This document shows, piece by piece, positions 1-8,292 of a DNA stretch of 64,000 nt (its first letter is position 1; every line of letters starts with the position of its first letter). Source of the DNA: Sphingomonas lutea. GTDB taxonomy: Bacteria > Pseudomonadota > Alphaproteobacteria > Sphingomonadales > Sphingomonadaceae. Location: contig NZ_CP060718.1 of the NCBI RefSeq assembly GCF_014396785.1, positions 1,322,501 to 1,386,500 of the forward strand. Direction: 5' to 3'. The notes below the pieces were generated by a model. That model searched no databases. It was not told where the DNA came from and was given only the letters and a program-made list of their open reading frames with translations. Both the position numbers and the translations under genes were made by a program.

Positions 1-459
1 AGCACTGACTTTGCCGGCCGTCAGTTCAGCGAGAATCATGCCAACCCGCCGTTCGGCATCGTCAATCGCGCGCCTGCTCCCTCTCGCACGAAATCCAAGT
101 CCCAGAACCATCCTAGCACCAGGCCAGCGATTTCGGTCCTCGTTCTCCGAGATTGCCTCGAACAGCTGCTGGGACCGCTGGAGAAAATCATGCGTGACGC
201 CGTTGTCCCGCAGCGAGAGGTCCCTGTAAGCGACCGCGCCGTCGTTGATAACCAGGGTCCTGTAGTAGCGACCGCTGTGATCGGCGACGATTCGGTGGAA
301 AGTCCGCAGCCGTGTGACCGCCTCCTTCGCTCGCGGGTCGATGGGGTTCAGCTCGGCGTCGGCGATCATCGAGCCGTAGCCGAGCAGGTCAACCCATGCT
401 GTAGCGGAGATACAAAAGGGTAGCGCGCCTGATCGCGAGCGCGAGATCGTGGTGGGCAT
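1..459 (-). CDS. Hypothetical protein, 3' end off the window
   Basis: An open frame of 153 codons runs from an ATG at 459 to the window edge without a stop, so the C-terminus is missing. After about 20 residues the protein reads AWVDLLGYGSMIADAELNP, then a basic/acidic region with RLRTFHRIVADHSGRYY and NDGAVAYRDLS. An early 'DLLGYG/DxLGF' stretch followed by a 'linger-over-display' type domain is common in uncharacterised accessory proteins, but I cannot name the family. It starts 16 bases after the stop of the upstream gene on the same strand, so the two probably form one operon. Confidence 0.65.
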   Translation of the reverse strand, partial: MPTTISRSRSGALPFCISATAWVDLLGYGSMIADAELNPIDPRAKEAVTRLRTFHRIVADHSGRYYRTLVINDGAVAYRDLSLRDNGVTHDFLQRSQQLFEAISENEDRNRWPGARMVLGLGFRARGSRRAIDDAERRVGMILAELTAGKVSA

Positions 460-475
460 GGTGCCTGAGCCGTCT

Positions 476-1117
476 TCAGCTCAGACGCAGCGTTTGGGAG
501 TTAGTGCCCTCCACCTCCACCCGGAATATGCATCCGCCCGCATCAATCTCAAATACATGGCGCACGAAGCCTAGGTATAATGTCGCGGGTGCCGGTGCTA
601 TCTCGCTGCTACGCTGCATTTCCTGGAGACTGGCGAGATCGCCAGCGTGAAGGAGGCGGTAGCTGAGCAGCTGCAGGCTTGGTGGCTCAGCGCCAAGTTC
701 GGCCGTGATGGCCTCCACTGCGATCAACGCCGCACCTTGCCGGTTCAGGTAAGCAGGAATCCGAAGAAGTGGACGCAGCCGCGCTGCAAGCTTCGGCCAA
801 GCTTCGAGACCGTCTTGGATAGGCTTGCCTGCGAAAAATAACGCTGCGATCCAAATCCAGTTCGGCACCTCCGTGGTCGCTTTAAGGAGCGTCAGGAACG
901 CCGGCAAATCGGCACCGGGGCCAATGTTGCCGTCCTCAAAGCGCTGCCCGAACTCGTTCTCAAGCGCCAGACGGAACTGCTCTCGGTCGCGCTCCCACTC
1001 ATCATCCTCCGACCTTCCGTAGGTCTTGTCGACTACGGCGACTAGGATGTTCCCCTCATCCTCAAAAGCTTGGAGATTTTCGTCGTGAGGGAAGGGCTGA
1101 TTGATCCATCCTGTCAT
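476..1117 (-). CDS. Hypothetical protein (213 aa)
   Basis: Not recognised. The ATG at 1117 opens a 213-residue acidic, soluble-looking protein with no signal peptide and no clear membrane segment; a hydrophobic patch near residue 72 (PNWIWIAALFFAG) is too short and too Trp-rich to be a confident helix through the membrane. The C-terminal part (FVRHVFEIDAGGCIFRVEVEG) looks like beta strands. It is followed after 16 bases by the partial gene at the window edge, suggesting co-transcription. It lies in the accessory block next to tRNA-Lys. Confidence 0.6.
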   Translation of the reverse strand: MTGWINQPFPHDENLQAFEDEGNILVAVVDKTYGRSEDDEWERDREQFRLALENEFGQRFEDGNIGPGADLPAFLTLLKATTEVPNWIWIAALFFAGKPIQDGLEAWPKLAARLRPLLRIPAYLNRQGAALIAVEAITAELGAEPPSLQLLSYRLLHAGDLASLQEMQRSSEIAPAPATLYLGFVRHVFEIDAGGCIFRVEVEGTNSQTLRLS

Positions 1118-1225
1118 GATTGAGGTCCCTAGCGCAGCTTACGGGGGAGGTCATCTTCACAGCGTCGGTGCAAGCTCTTCCGAGTAGGCAATTGCTTCCG
1201 CTATTGGGAGTGCAGGAGAATTGGG

Positions 1226-1918
1226 ATGGCGCGAAAAGGCAAAGCGGACTCGGTTGAGCCAGTGTCAGCCGCAACATCGCACCCCAGGCAAAAGACGCCT
1301 TGGTGGAAGAGAGCCTGGGCGGCCCCCGCGGCGTTGGCCGCTGTGCTCACAAGCGTGGTTCTCATCCTACAGAACACACGAGCGCTGCCAGGTGAATTCC
1401 GGAAGACTTCTGAGCAGTTCTTTCAGTGGTATGGCGATTACGATGCGTGGAAAGGACACTGGACCAACGCCACTGAGGGGCTGGTGGACGTTGCCGAATT
1501 AAACCTCTCAAAGGACCGTTTTCGTCTCAACATAGATGCAAGCGCCGGTGGTGCCATTGCGGGATCTCTTGCTACGAAGGGAATCTGTGAGAGGCTGCCT
1601 TTCTTCGAGGAGCTATTGGTCGAAGGTACCATCTCAAGCGCAAGCAGAGCAGAGATCACTGCCTTCGACTTCGTGGGTGGAAAGAGAACAGCGTTTGCGA
1701 GTGCCACCCTACGCCGTGATGGTGATGTGATGACAGTCAGCGCCACCAACGATCCTGCAGGCGTCTTCCCCAAGGAAGCTCGAATTGCTCTTGATCCCGA
1801 CGACGACTTAAACCTTGCCGGAGAGCAAGAGCCGCTCTGCGCAGATAAGAAAGAAAGGTTCATCAGGGGTGCGGTGGATGATGTGCCCCAGCTCAGGAAA
1901 AGTAAATCCGTACCCTGA
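1226..1918 (+). CDS. Hypothetical membrane-anchored protein (230 aa)
   Basis: Not recognised. A purine-rich AGGAG lies 8 bases before the ATG. The N-terminus is basic (about 30 residues, ending PWWKRA), followed by one hydrophobic helix at about residues 31-49, then an extracytoplasmic-looking domain of about 180 residues containing the pattern FRLNIDASAGGAIAGSLATK and two cysteines (about C118 and C209) that could pair. Topology suggests an inner-membrane protein with a periplasmic C-terminal domain. It is divergent from the 213-aa gene at 476-1117, with about 108 bases between the starts. Confidence 0.6.
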   Translation: MARKGKADSVEPVSAATSHPRQKTPWWKRAWAAPAALAAVLTSVVLILQNTRALPGEFRKTSEQFFQWYGDYDAWKGHWTNATEGLVDVAELNLSKDRFRLNIDASAGGAIAGSLATKGICERLPFFEELLVEGTISSASRAEITAFDFVGGKRTAFASATLRRDGDVMTVSATNDPAGVFPKEARIALDPDDDLNLAGEQEPLCADKKERFIRGAVDDVPQLRKSKSVP

Positions 1919-2100
1919 TACAAGCTGGGCGCAGGATGGGCCCAGACATCGGCGATTCGAATGTGACAGCCCTTCCTGCCGCAGCCGTCATCGGATGGCC
2001 ATCGCCTGGTGCAATATGTCAGTAGCTTCCCGTACCGACGTTGATTCGAGTGTCACAAAGAACAACTACTCGCGACTTGGCGCGAGAGGACTGACGCTCA

Positions 2101-3234
2101 ATGGCTGAGCCCGATGACGACCTTCTGCACGTCCGGCAGAACATTTTCGCAGCGGTGCTACTTAGGCTGGCGTATCTCCGCGGGTTCGAACCTCCGCCGG
2201 AGAGAAATTTCATCGGTCAGCGCTACATCGAAGATCCTGCGAAGGTGCGGTGTGTCATAGGCGCACTGTTCATGTTCCCAGGAGAAGTTGAACCTTTTGA
2301 GTATTATGAGAGAGGAGTCCATGTAACAGTTCAGCAGCATGGCCCCATTTTACATGTAGAAATCGACCGGTTTATTTCCCAACTTCTTTGGGACGATCTC
2401 AGACTTCTCGGCGAAGGACAGGAATTCGTTGTAGGCTATTTGTCTACACTAATGCCGAGCTTAAATCGGCGTCTGTTAGACAACAGGTATATGAGAGGCC
2501 ACCTTCTCTCACGGACCTTTGCTGTCTTCGAAGCGGTTGACCTTCACATAACTGTTGGATCGAGACGACTATGGATCCACTGGCCTCCAAGCCTTCCGCC
2601 ATTCCCTCCGACGGTCGCTCTTTCCGGATTAAATTTACCCACATATGTAAGAGATTACATCGATAGTATCGCGGCGTACTTCAGGCATGAATATGACGAT
2701 TGCGTCCGCCGAGTGATAACTGCAACAGAAAACTTTATGGACGCCCACCGATGGCGCGCAAAGCCTCTGAGCCTTCTACACAACGTTCTTGGCATGTTTA
2801 GTGTCAGACAGAAGATGGGTAGTTCATTTCGAGGAAGACTTAGGAATAACTTGGATCTAACAAAAATTAGTGGAACGGTACTGCACGAAAACCTATTACT
2901 AGTCTATTCTCTAAGGAATAGAATAGTTCACAATGGATACAGAATGGCTAGTAATAGCGCAGAGTTTTGCGATAAGGCTGTTATTTCACTTTATTATCTA
3001 CTTAGTAGGCACTGTACTGACGATAGGGTCGTGGAATACTTGTTCACTTTACACCAGCAATACTTCTTACATAAGAACTTACTTGGTCAGCTACTTGACC
3101 TCGATAGGATTGCCAGATGGAACCTTGCTGAGCGCCCGGATGGCGAGATACTCGACGTAGACGATCCTGAGGCCATGGATGAGTTCTTTTTCGGATCAAT
3201 CCGTTTCACGGACGCGGACCGCCGGTCGGTCTAA
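2101..3234 (+). CDS. Hypothetical protein with HEPN-like R-x4-H motif
   Basis: The ORF encodes 377 residues and has a GAGGA stretch upstream of the ATG. The C-terminal half is helical and carries LRNRIVHNGY at residues 271-280, an R-N-x3-H arrangement (R272, H277) typical of the HEPN superfamily, in which many members are RNases in toxin-antitoxin, abortive-infection and CRISPR systems. The HEPN assignment comes from this motif alone and is an inference. The middle and 3' part of the gene is visibly richer in A+T than the rest of the window and uses codons such as TTA, ATA and AGA, which are rare in its neighbours; this indicates recent transfer. No antitoxin partner is obvious; the next gene, convergent, is a DUF3800 protein. 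Confidence 0.6.
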   Translation: MAEPDDDLLHVRQNIFAAVLLRLAYLRGFEPPPERNFIGQRYIEDPAKVRCVIGALFMFPGEVEPFEYYERGVHVTVQQHGPILHVEIDRFISQLLWDDLRLLGEGQEFVVGYLSTLMPSLNRRLLDNRYMRGHLLSRTFAVFEAVDLHITVGSRRLWIHWPPSLPPFPPTVALSGLNLPTYVRDYIDSIAAYFRHEYDDCVRRVITATENFMDAHRWRAKPLSLLHNVLGMFSVRQKMGSSFRGRLRNNLDLTKISGTVLHENLLLVYSLRNRIVHNGYRMASNSAEFCDKAVISLYYLLSRHCTDDRVVEYLFTLHQQYFLHKNLLGQLLDLDRIARWNLAERPDGEILDVDDPEAMDEFFFGSIRFTDADRRSV

Positions 3235-3296
3235 GGCATCATAATGAAGGGCCCATCGACCGACGAGTACGGTACAGGGGCATCGTCAGTGAGCGG

Positions 3297-4013
3297 CTAG
3301 TGAATGCACCCGAACCATATTGATCCCAGCCATTTCTCTGCCGCTCGGACGACTGACGGCGGGCAATTTTGCGAGATGCTGAGGCCAAAGGGGTGCATAA
3401 CAGGTTCCCAGTTTTCAGCTTCATGATCCGGGTGCACGGGCTTCCCACCGAGCGCATATCGAAGGGATGCCCATAATTTAAAATCAAGCTCAACCTCGGG
3501 CGCGTACAGCGGGTCGGCCGTTGCCACGTATTTTGTCACGTGTCCCAGTTCGCTCAGAATGATCCCAGAAATTGTATGGGCTGCACAGTCCGCGAGCTGG
3601 ATGCCGAGCACCTCACGCGAATCGCAATTCATGTGGACCGTCCATCCACTGACGGGAGCGCTTCCACTCCGAAGGCCCGCGTCCAGGAAAATTGCACCGA
3701 CGGGGACATCGAGGGATTGAACGAGCGATATAGCTTCACCACCAATTTTCGCGCGCTCATCTATTCCGCAGATCGCAACGGCAATTTTGCAAGTTTGGAG
3801 TAGTTGCCAGCGCAATTCGTCCCGAAGTGCCTGGCGCAGTGGATCTCCGGCCATGGGTGCACTACTCTTGAACTCGTCAATGCCCGGACGAAGCCCGGCC
3901 CGTTGCAGCGCGGATTCGATGGCCTCATCGGGAGGAACGTCCGACCAGACAGCCGCGGCGAGGATGAAGCCTGCGCGTGTGTGTATACTTTCATCGATAT
4001 AGACGAATGACAT
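3297..4013 (-). CDS. DUF3800 family protein (RNase H-like fold)
   Basis: The 238-residue protein opens with FVYIDES (D7, E8), has a strand ending FLDAGL (D111) and then SREVLGIQLADCAAH (D142). These are the hallmarks of DUF3800, predicted to adopt an RNase H-like fold with acidic residues at the active site. Members are frequent in prophages and defence islands; no substrate is established. It converges on the HEPN-like gene (62 bases between the ends) and diverges from the DUF2971 gene at 4090. Family assignment is fairly confident, function is not. Confidence 0.75.
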   Translation of the reverse strand: MSFVYIDESIHTRAGFILAAAVWSDVPPDEAIESALQRAGLRPGIDEFKSSAPMAGDPLRQALRDELRWQLLQTCKIAVAICGIDERAKIGGEAISLVQSLDVPVGAIFLDAGLRSGSAPVSGWTVHMNCDSREVLGIQLADCAAHTISGIILSELGHVTKYVATADPLYAPEVELDFKLWASLRYALGGKPVHPDHEAENWEPVMHPFGLSISQNCPPSVVRAAEKWLGSIWFGCIH

Positions 4014-4089
4014 GGTGGCGTTCGCACCTAGCGCGGACCGCTGAAGAAGCCCAGTTGTCGCCTTTCGGGCCAGACAATAGACGCGAGTG

Positions 4090-5007
4090 ATGATAGGGCA
4101 GAAAGCTGACGACCAAGAGACCGTGTTCCGCCGGCTCTACAGGCCGGGAGGCGGTACACCGCTTTACCATTACTGCAACACACCGAGCTTTCTTGCCATC
4201 CTGGAGAGCGGCAAGCTTCGCTTTAGCGACGCAAACATGATGAACGACGGCAGCGAAGGGCGCTACGGCTATGCCTTATTTGAGCGCGCTGCCAACGCGC
4301 TCCTAGACATGGCTACCGACAACCCGGTGCTCGAGGGCCTCGATGCCGCTTTTTTCGACAAGATAGACGCGTACTTGTCGCCGAAGCAGCTTCACAGCCA
4401 TCCTATCATCGCATGTTTCTCCAAGAGCCCGGACGTTCTCAGTCAATGGCGAGCCTATGCAAGCGATGGGCAAGGCTGGAGCATCGGTTTTCCCGCGTCT
4501 GCGCTAGCAGCGATGCCCGTCTCGCTGCTCGAGGTTCTCTACGACCCAGATCAGCAGCTGCGGGAAGTGCGCAATCACCTCGGTGCGATGTATGCCATCT
4601 GGAAGGAGTCTGAAGATCGCGAGCTGACCTCCATCAGGACCGAAGTTGCGCTTTTTGCAAGCTGGCTACACGCATACAAGGATCCTACGTTCGCCGAAGA
4701 GCAAGAGGTTCGCGCATTGCATGAACTTCGAGTCGACATTGGTGAGAACGGCCTCCTACTTGTTGACGAAGGCGGGGTAGCGGAAGGAGCTGAGGTCGGT
4801 GGTGAGACTGTCCAGTTTCGGACCGATGGTACGAGTATCACGGCATTTGTGGACATCCCCTTCCGTGCCGGAAAGGGCGGCGAGATAATCGAGCTGTGGT
4901 TCGGACCGCGCAACAACAATGGTCTTGGGAACGCACTTTATCCCATGACCCAGTATGGACATCCCGGCGTTCGCCTGCGGCACTCTGCGTCATTCTATAG
5001 GGGGTGA
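4090..5007 (+). CDS. DUF2971 domain-containing protein (first copy)
   Basis: The 305-residue protein has the DUF2971 signature: PLYHYCNTPSFLAILES near residue 25, then LRFSDANMMNDGSE, then CFSKSPDVLSQWRAYASDG around residue 110 and GWSIGF. The opening Y-H-Y and the later S..QW..Y..G pattern resemble parts of the ADP-ribosyltransferase-type fold, but that relation is inference. The ATG at 4090 is chosen; a GTG directly before it is also possible. A second DUF2971 gene lies on the opposite strand 35 bases after the stop, so the paralogues converge. Confidence 0.75.
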   Translation: MIGQKADDQETVFRRLYRPGGGTPLYHYCNTPSFLAILESGKLRFSDANMMNDGSEGRYGYALFERAANALLDMATDNPVLEGLDAAFFDKIDAYLSPKQLHSHPIIACFSKSPDVLSQWRAYASDGQGWSIGFPASALAAMPVSLLEVLYDPDQQLREVRNHLGAMYAIWKESEDRELTSIRTEVALFASWLHAYKDPTFAEEQEVRALHELRVDIGENGLLLVDEGGVAEGAEVGGETVQFRTDGTSITAFVDIPFRAGKGGEIIELWFGPRNNNGLGNALYPMTQYGHPGVRLRHSASFYRG

Positions 5008-5042
5008 TCAAGTTCCGTCGGCGACGTCTGTGCCAGCTTCGA

Positions 5043-5903
5043 TCAAAGAGGGCTGGCGGCCTTCACGGCCAGGCCTGCCGAAGCCCGCAAGAGCTCGTCA
5101 AATTCAGTACTGCCGCGGGCAATCGCGGGCCCGAGAGTGATGCTTCGGATAGCGCAACCGCGGCGCGTCTGAAGCGGGAGGCTGATGAACGGCGTAGGCC
5201 CGTGCGCTCCCTCACGGGCCCCTACCTCGAGGGACGGCAAGGCGTTTCCGAGCTGATCCTGCCCGCCGACATCAAGCCAGGCGCCGCCGGACTCAGCCCG
5301 GACCAGCAGCCGAGAGATTCGGATCTCCTTTTCGCGGGCGAAATCCGGATGTTTGAAGGCGAATAGGTCGCAGACGAGGAATTGAGCGAGCTCCCGCAGA
5401 GCGGCGATGTCGTTGGGCTCTTCCTCGAACTGGGTCTGCAGCATTTCAAATCCCGCCGATGAAAACGCGTCGAAGTTCGCACGGTCGTAGACAACCCTCC
5501 GCATCGCGACCCCTGCTTCTGCAGCAAGGAGAGATGCGTCGAGCCCGATGGCGCAGCCTGTGCCCTCAGCACCGTATTGCCTCCATTGATGCGCGTCGTT
5601 GTCATCCGGTGACAGGCAGCCGATGAACATCTTGGTATTTTGCTCAAGACCGATCAGCGCCGCGCTCAGGACGAGACGTGGGGTCATGTCGAGGTAGCGC
5701 TGGCGGGATCGATGATTCTCGAGAAAGCAGGAGCGCGCATAAGCATATTCTCGAGGATCGTTCATGCGGGTGAAGTCGGATAGCCAGAGCGCCTGGCTAC
5801 CCAGAATGCCTTTGGCTGCCGCGATGCTTGTATAATGATAAAGGATCGTGCCCTCTCCAGGCTCGAAGAAGTGCGCAAGCGCGGGCGGTGGGGCCCTCAC
5901 CAC
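5043..5903 (-). CDS. DUF2971 domain-containing protein (second copy)
   Basis: The 286-residue protein shares the DUF2971 layout with its neighbour at 4090: EPGEGTILYHYTSIAAAKG, then LWLSDFTRMNDPREYAYA, then GCLSPDDNDAHQWRQYGAEG and GCAIGLD. The two are diverged paralogues rather than recent duplicates. The start is a GTG at 5903, since no ATG precedes the conserved region. It is divergent from the 148-aa gene at 5968 with 64 bases between them. Biochemical function is not known for the family; linkage with RES and HEPN genes here suggests a role in nucleotide- or RNA-directed defence. Confidence 0.75.
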   Translation of the reverse strand: MVRAPPPALAHFFEPGEGTILYHYTSIAAAKGILGSQALWLSDFTRMNDPREYAYARSCFLENHRSRQRYLDMTPRLVLSAALIGLEQNTKMFIGCLSPDDNDAHQWRQYGAEGTGCAIGLDASLLAAEAGVAMRRVVYDRANFDAFSSAGFEMLQTQFEEEPNDIAALRELAQFLVCDLFAFKHPDFAREKEIRISRLLVRAESGGAWLDVGGQDQLGNALPSLEVGAREGAHGPTPFISLPLQTRRGCAIRSITLGPAIARGSTEFDELLRASAGLAVKAASPL

Positions 5904-5967
5904 GGTGAGATGCGCCGCCGGATCGGAGTCATGGCGTCGCTCTCGAAGTCAGAATAGGCCTCGGTAC

Positions 5968-6414
5968 ATGCATCCTGTTTCCCTAATCTGCCGCAACGCG
6001 CCCGGCGAGGCTGTCGATCTAGTCGAGCGCTTTTTTCATGAGGCTCGCCTCGATACACGACTGTTCGTCTTCGGATCGGATCCAGACAAGAACGCTGAGG
6101 TGGCGGCGGAGCTAGCGGAAGTGAGCCTGGGCGCTGCGGGCGGCTTAGAGGTGTGGCTCGTTCCAAGCGCCTTCACCCGAATAGAGCAGGAGGGGCAAGA
6201 AACGGCAATGGAAGCGCGTGCTTTCCTCGGCCTCCCGAATTCCGAGAAAGCATCACAAAGGTTGCTTATCTTGCTCGATGACGACGAGTTGTCTCCCGCG
6301 ACCGTTCACGTGTTGAGATTGTCGGACCTGGTGGGAGGTCGCATTTCACCGGATGAATTTCGCGCTCGTTTGCAGGAAATTCAGAACACGACTGGTCCGA
6401 AGCCTAAGTCGTAG
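5968..6414 (+). CDS. Hypothetical protein (148 aa)
   Basis: Not recognised. I chose the ATG at 5968 because the 40 codons open upstream of it overlap the opposite-strand DUF2971 start and read as non-protein-like. The product alternates strands and helices (TRLFVFGSDPDKNAEVAAEL, EVWLVPSAFTRIEQEG, RLLILLDDDELSPATVHVL), consistent with a small alpha/beta domain, and ends basic. Its last 34 bases overlap the 3' end of the convergent RES-domain gene. Confidence 0.55.
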   Translation: MHPVSLICRNAPGEAVDLVERFFHEARLDTRLFVFGSDPDKNAEVAAELAEVSLGAAGGLEVWLVPSAFTRIEQEGQETAMEARAFLGLPNSEKASQRLLILLDDDELSPATVHVLRLSDLVGGRISPDEFRARLQEIQNTTGPKPKS

Positions 6415-7445
6415 GAGACTTTGCGGATTACGAGCCGGTTAATCCCGGCAACGTCCACCACTTTGTTAGCCACAGGCCTGCCGAACAAAGCGATATTCTC
6501 AATGATCTTCGAGCGCTCATAGCTGTGAGCGCTGTCCAACCTGCGCAGCGACAGACCATAAACAGTTTCGAACGGCACTGACCCGGTTCTCAGCACGCTG
6601 AAGTAAGAGGGATAGATCATACCATCGAAGCCTCTGTCCCTGGTGGCCCGTGCGATGGCGCGCGTCGTTTCGTAGGATTTGCTGCTGCCGAGAAACAGCA
6701 TAAGCACGGCCAGGTCGAGGCTCTCGAACTCCGTGCCCTCCTCCTTCAGGATCGCGGAAAGATCGAGGAGGCGGAGGGGGCGCCGGGCACTGAGACTGGC
6801 GGCGTAAAGCTCGTCTCCGGCGATGAAACGGCTCTCGTGGACGCAGATGTCAAGGTCCTGCGATCCATAGAATATCGGATATCCGGGTGCGTCTAGGCGC
6901 CCTTTCCCGTAGCTTCCTTCGGGCGGTGAATCATACTGCAATGGGTCGCCGGGCCGCTCGGGCTGTTTTCGGACTCTGAAAAAGATGTCTCCTGGCGCGA
7001 GTTCGACCTTCGGGAATAGGTCGAGCATGCGGGCAATTTCGAAGCCGCGGTGCTTGGGATCAAGTAGTCGTTGCAGCGGCTCGATATGTCCCAGCATCCA
7101 GAGCCTGGGGCCATAGTGGAAGAGGCCGATCCCGGCCGCCTTCTGGATGAGCTCTACGTCCTTAGTGAGATTGGGGTCTGGATCGAGCGACCCCGTTTGC
7201 ATCTCGTTGAACTGAATCGCCGGCGCTCCGCCAAAATCTACGGCGAGCATGCTTCCGCGTACGAAGAACATGTCGGCAAGCCACAGCAGCTCCGGACGCC
7301 GAAGGAGGTGCTTCGAGGTGGTGCCGCAGTTCGGGCAGCGGAGTTCAGGCGACGTGACAGCGGCCGCAGTGCGCTTCAATCCCTCGTCGAGAAAACAATG
7401 AGCGCACAGCAGCGGCTCGCCTAACTCTTCCTTTTCCTCGCTCAT
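6381..7445 (-). CDS. RES-domain protein with N-terminal zinc ribbon
   Basis: The 354-residue protein begins with paired cysteines C14-x2-C17 and C37-x2-C40, a zinc-ribbon pattern. From about residue 150 it shows a RES domain: FFRVRK (R157), GRLDAPG (R183), FYGSQD (Y193), CVHES (E204) and later RGFDGMIYPS. Known RES toxins degrade NAD+ using an ADP-ribosyltransferase-like fold, and the R, Y and E positions match. It is longer than the short Xre-RES toxins and no Xre-type antitoxin is present. It is the last gene of an operon: its ATG overlaps the stop of a 46-codon ORF (TGATG). The domain call is confident; NAD+ cleavage is inferred. Confidence 0.75.
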   Translation of the reverse strand: MSEEKEELGEPLLCAHCFLDEGLKRTAAAVTSPELRCPNCGTTSKHLLRRPELLWLADMFFVRGSMLAVDFGGAPAIQFNEMQTGSLDPDPNLTKDVELIQKAAGIGLFHYGPRLWMLGHIEPLQRLLDPKHRGFEIARMLDLFPKVELAPGDIFFRVRKQPERPGDPLQYDSPPEGSYGKGRLDAPGYPIFYGSQDLDICVHESRFIAGDELYAASLSARRPLRLLDLSAILKEEGTEFESLDLAVLMLFLGSSKSYETTRAIARATRDRGFDGMIYPSYFSVLRTGSVPFETVYGLSLRRLDSAHSYERSKIIENIALFGRPVANKVVDVAGINRLVIRKVSYDLGFGPVVF

Positions 7446-7585
7446 CAGACCAGTCGGCCTTTCGCATCGAGGACTTGGTCCTCGGCCATACGTAGCAGCC
7501 GGTCCACTTGCGCCTCAGGAGTGTTTACGGGGCCGGAAGACAAATCAGAATTATTGCCATCGTCGTCCGAGCAATAGCGCTTCAA
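7445..7585 (-). CDS. Small ORF (46 aa) between the RES gene and its operon partner
   Basis: A 46-codon frame opens with TTG at 7585, overlapping the TGA of the upstream gene (7584-7582) as TTGA, and ends with TGA at 7447-7445, sharing its last base with the ATG of the RES gene. The product is acidic at the start (KRYCSDDDGNNSD) and ends in an amphipathic stretch (EAQVDRLLRMAEDQVLDAKG). The double overlap argues for a translated gene coupling its neighbours. It could be an antitoxin or adaptor; there is no recognisable domain. The non-ATG start lowers confidence. Confidence 0.5.
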   Translation of the reverse strand: MKRYCSDDDGNNSDLSSGPVNTPEAQVDRLLRMAEDQVLDAKGRLV

Positions 7586-8292
7586 GACTGGGCCTCTGAA
7601 TGGTCTTCGAAGGGCCACGGATCCATTTCAGTGGGCCCGGACAAAGAGGATATTGCCAGCCAAAAGTCAGAGACGGACTGTGCATAGGCTTCCAACCGGT
7701 CCACCGAAATCGCAAGCTCGCTGGCAAGATCGTCAAGGCCGCCTTCGGACTCAGGGTTCGGCGGATTAAGCCAGATGTCCGGTCGCAGAGCGTTTAGCCG
7801 GAGCGCCGACGGTCCATCGCCGTGACGCACTACGTTTCCAACCAGGACAAGCTCATGAAGGAGCTGCCCGCCGGCGAGGTCTGCCATACGTCGGCCGCGC
7901 AACTCGAAAAGTAAGTCATCCAGTTTGGGGGTGTTGGCGATTTGAATCCGGCGCAGTAGCGCAACTGGTCGATCCAATTCCTTCGCGCAAAGTCGTAGCC
8001 ATCGACGAAAGTGCGACTCCCACACTGACTGAACAGCGAGCGCCAGGTGCTTGTTCAGCTGGGCAAGGGCAAGTTCCACCCGCAGGTTGTGAGATCCAAC
8101 TGCACTTGGGTCGATCAGCTTGGCGGAGAGCGCAGCGGCAGCGTGATGCACTACGTATTCCTGGAAATACGAGAACTCGAGGACGAAAGAGGCGATTTCT
8201 CGATCAGCTTCAAGGACGGTCCAAGAAGGCGCAGTTTGGGCCTCTTTTTCGGAATTCTTTGGTTCGCAGCGAGAAGAGTCTCCGGGGCTCAC
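7582..8292 (-). CDS. Hypothetical protein, first gene of the RES operon (236 aa)
   Basis: A GTG at 8292 starts a largely helical 236-residue protein (for example FVLEFSYFQEYVVHHAAAA and AVQSVWESHFRRWLRL). Around residue 150 it reads LVLVGNVVRHGDGPSALRL. This resembles the core of HEPN-like helical domains, but the arginine expected five residues before the histidine is a glycine, so a catalytic HEPN is not supported. It may be an antitoxin-like or structural relative. It is followed without gap by the 46-codon ORF and the RES gene. Confidence 0.6.
   Translation of the reverse strand: MSPGDSSRCEPKNSEKEAQTAPSWTVLEADREIASFVLEFSYFQEYVVHHAAAALSAKLIDPSAVGSHNLRVELALAQLNKHLALAVQSVWESHFRRWLRLCAKELDRPVALLRRIQIANTPKLDDLLFELRGRRMADLAGGQLLHELVLVGNVVRHGDGPSALRLNALRPDIWLNPPNPESEGGLDDLASELAISVDRLEAYAQSVSDFWLAISSLSGPTEMDPWPFEDHSEAQS

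Noticed and set aside
7582-8292. Catalytic HEPN in the first gene of the RES operon
   Set aside because: The position five residues before the histidine is Gly instead of Arg, so the R-x4-H motif is absent.
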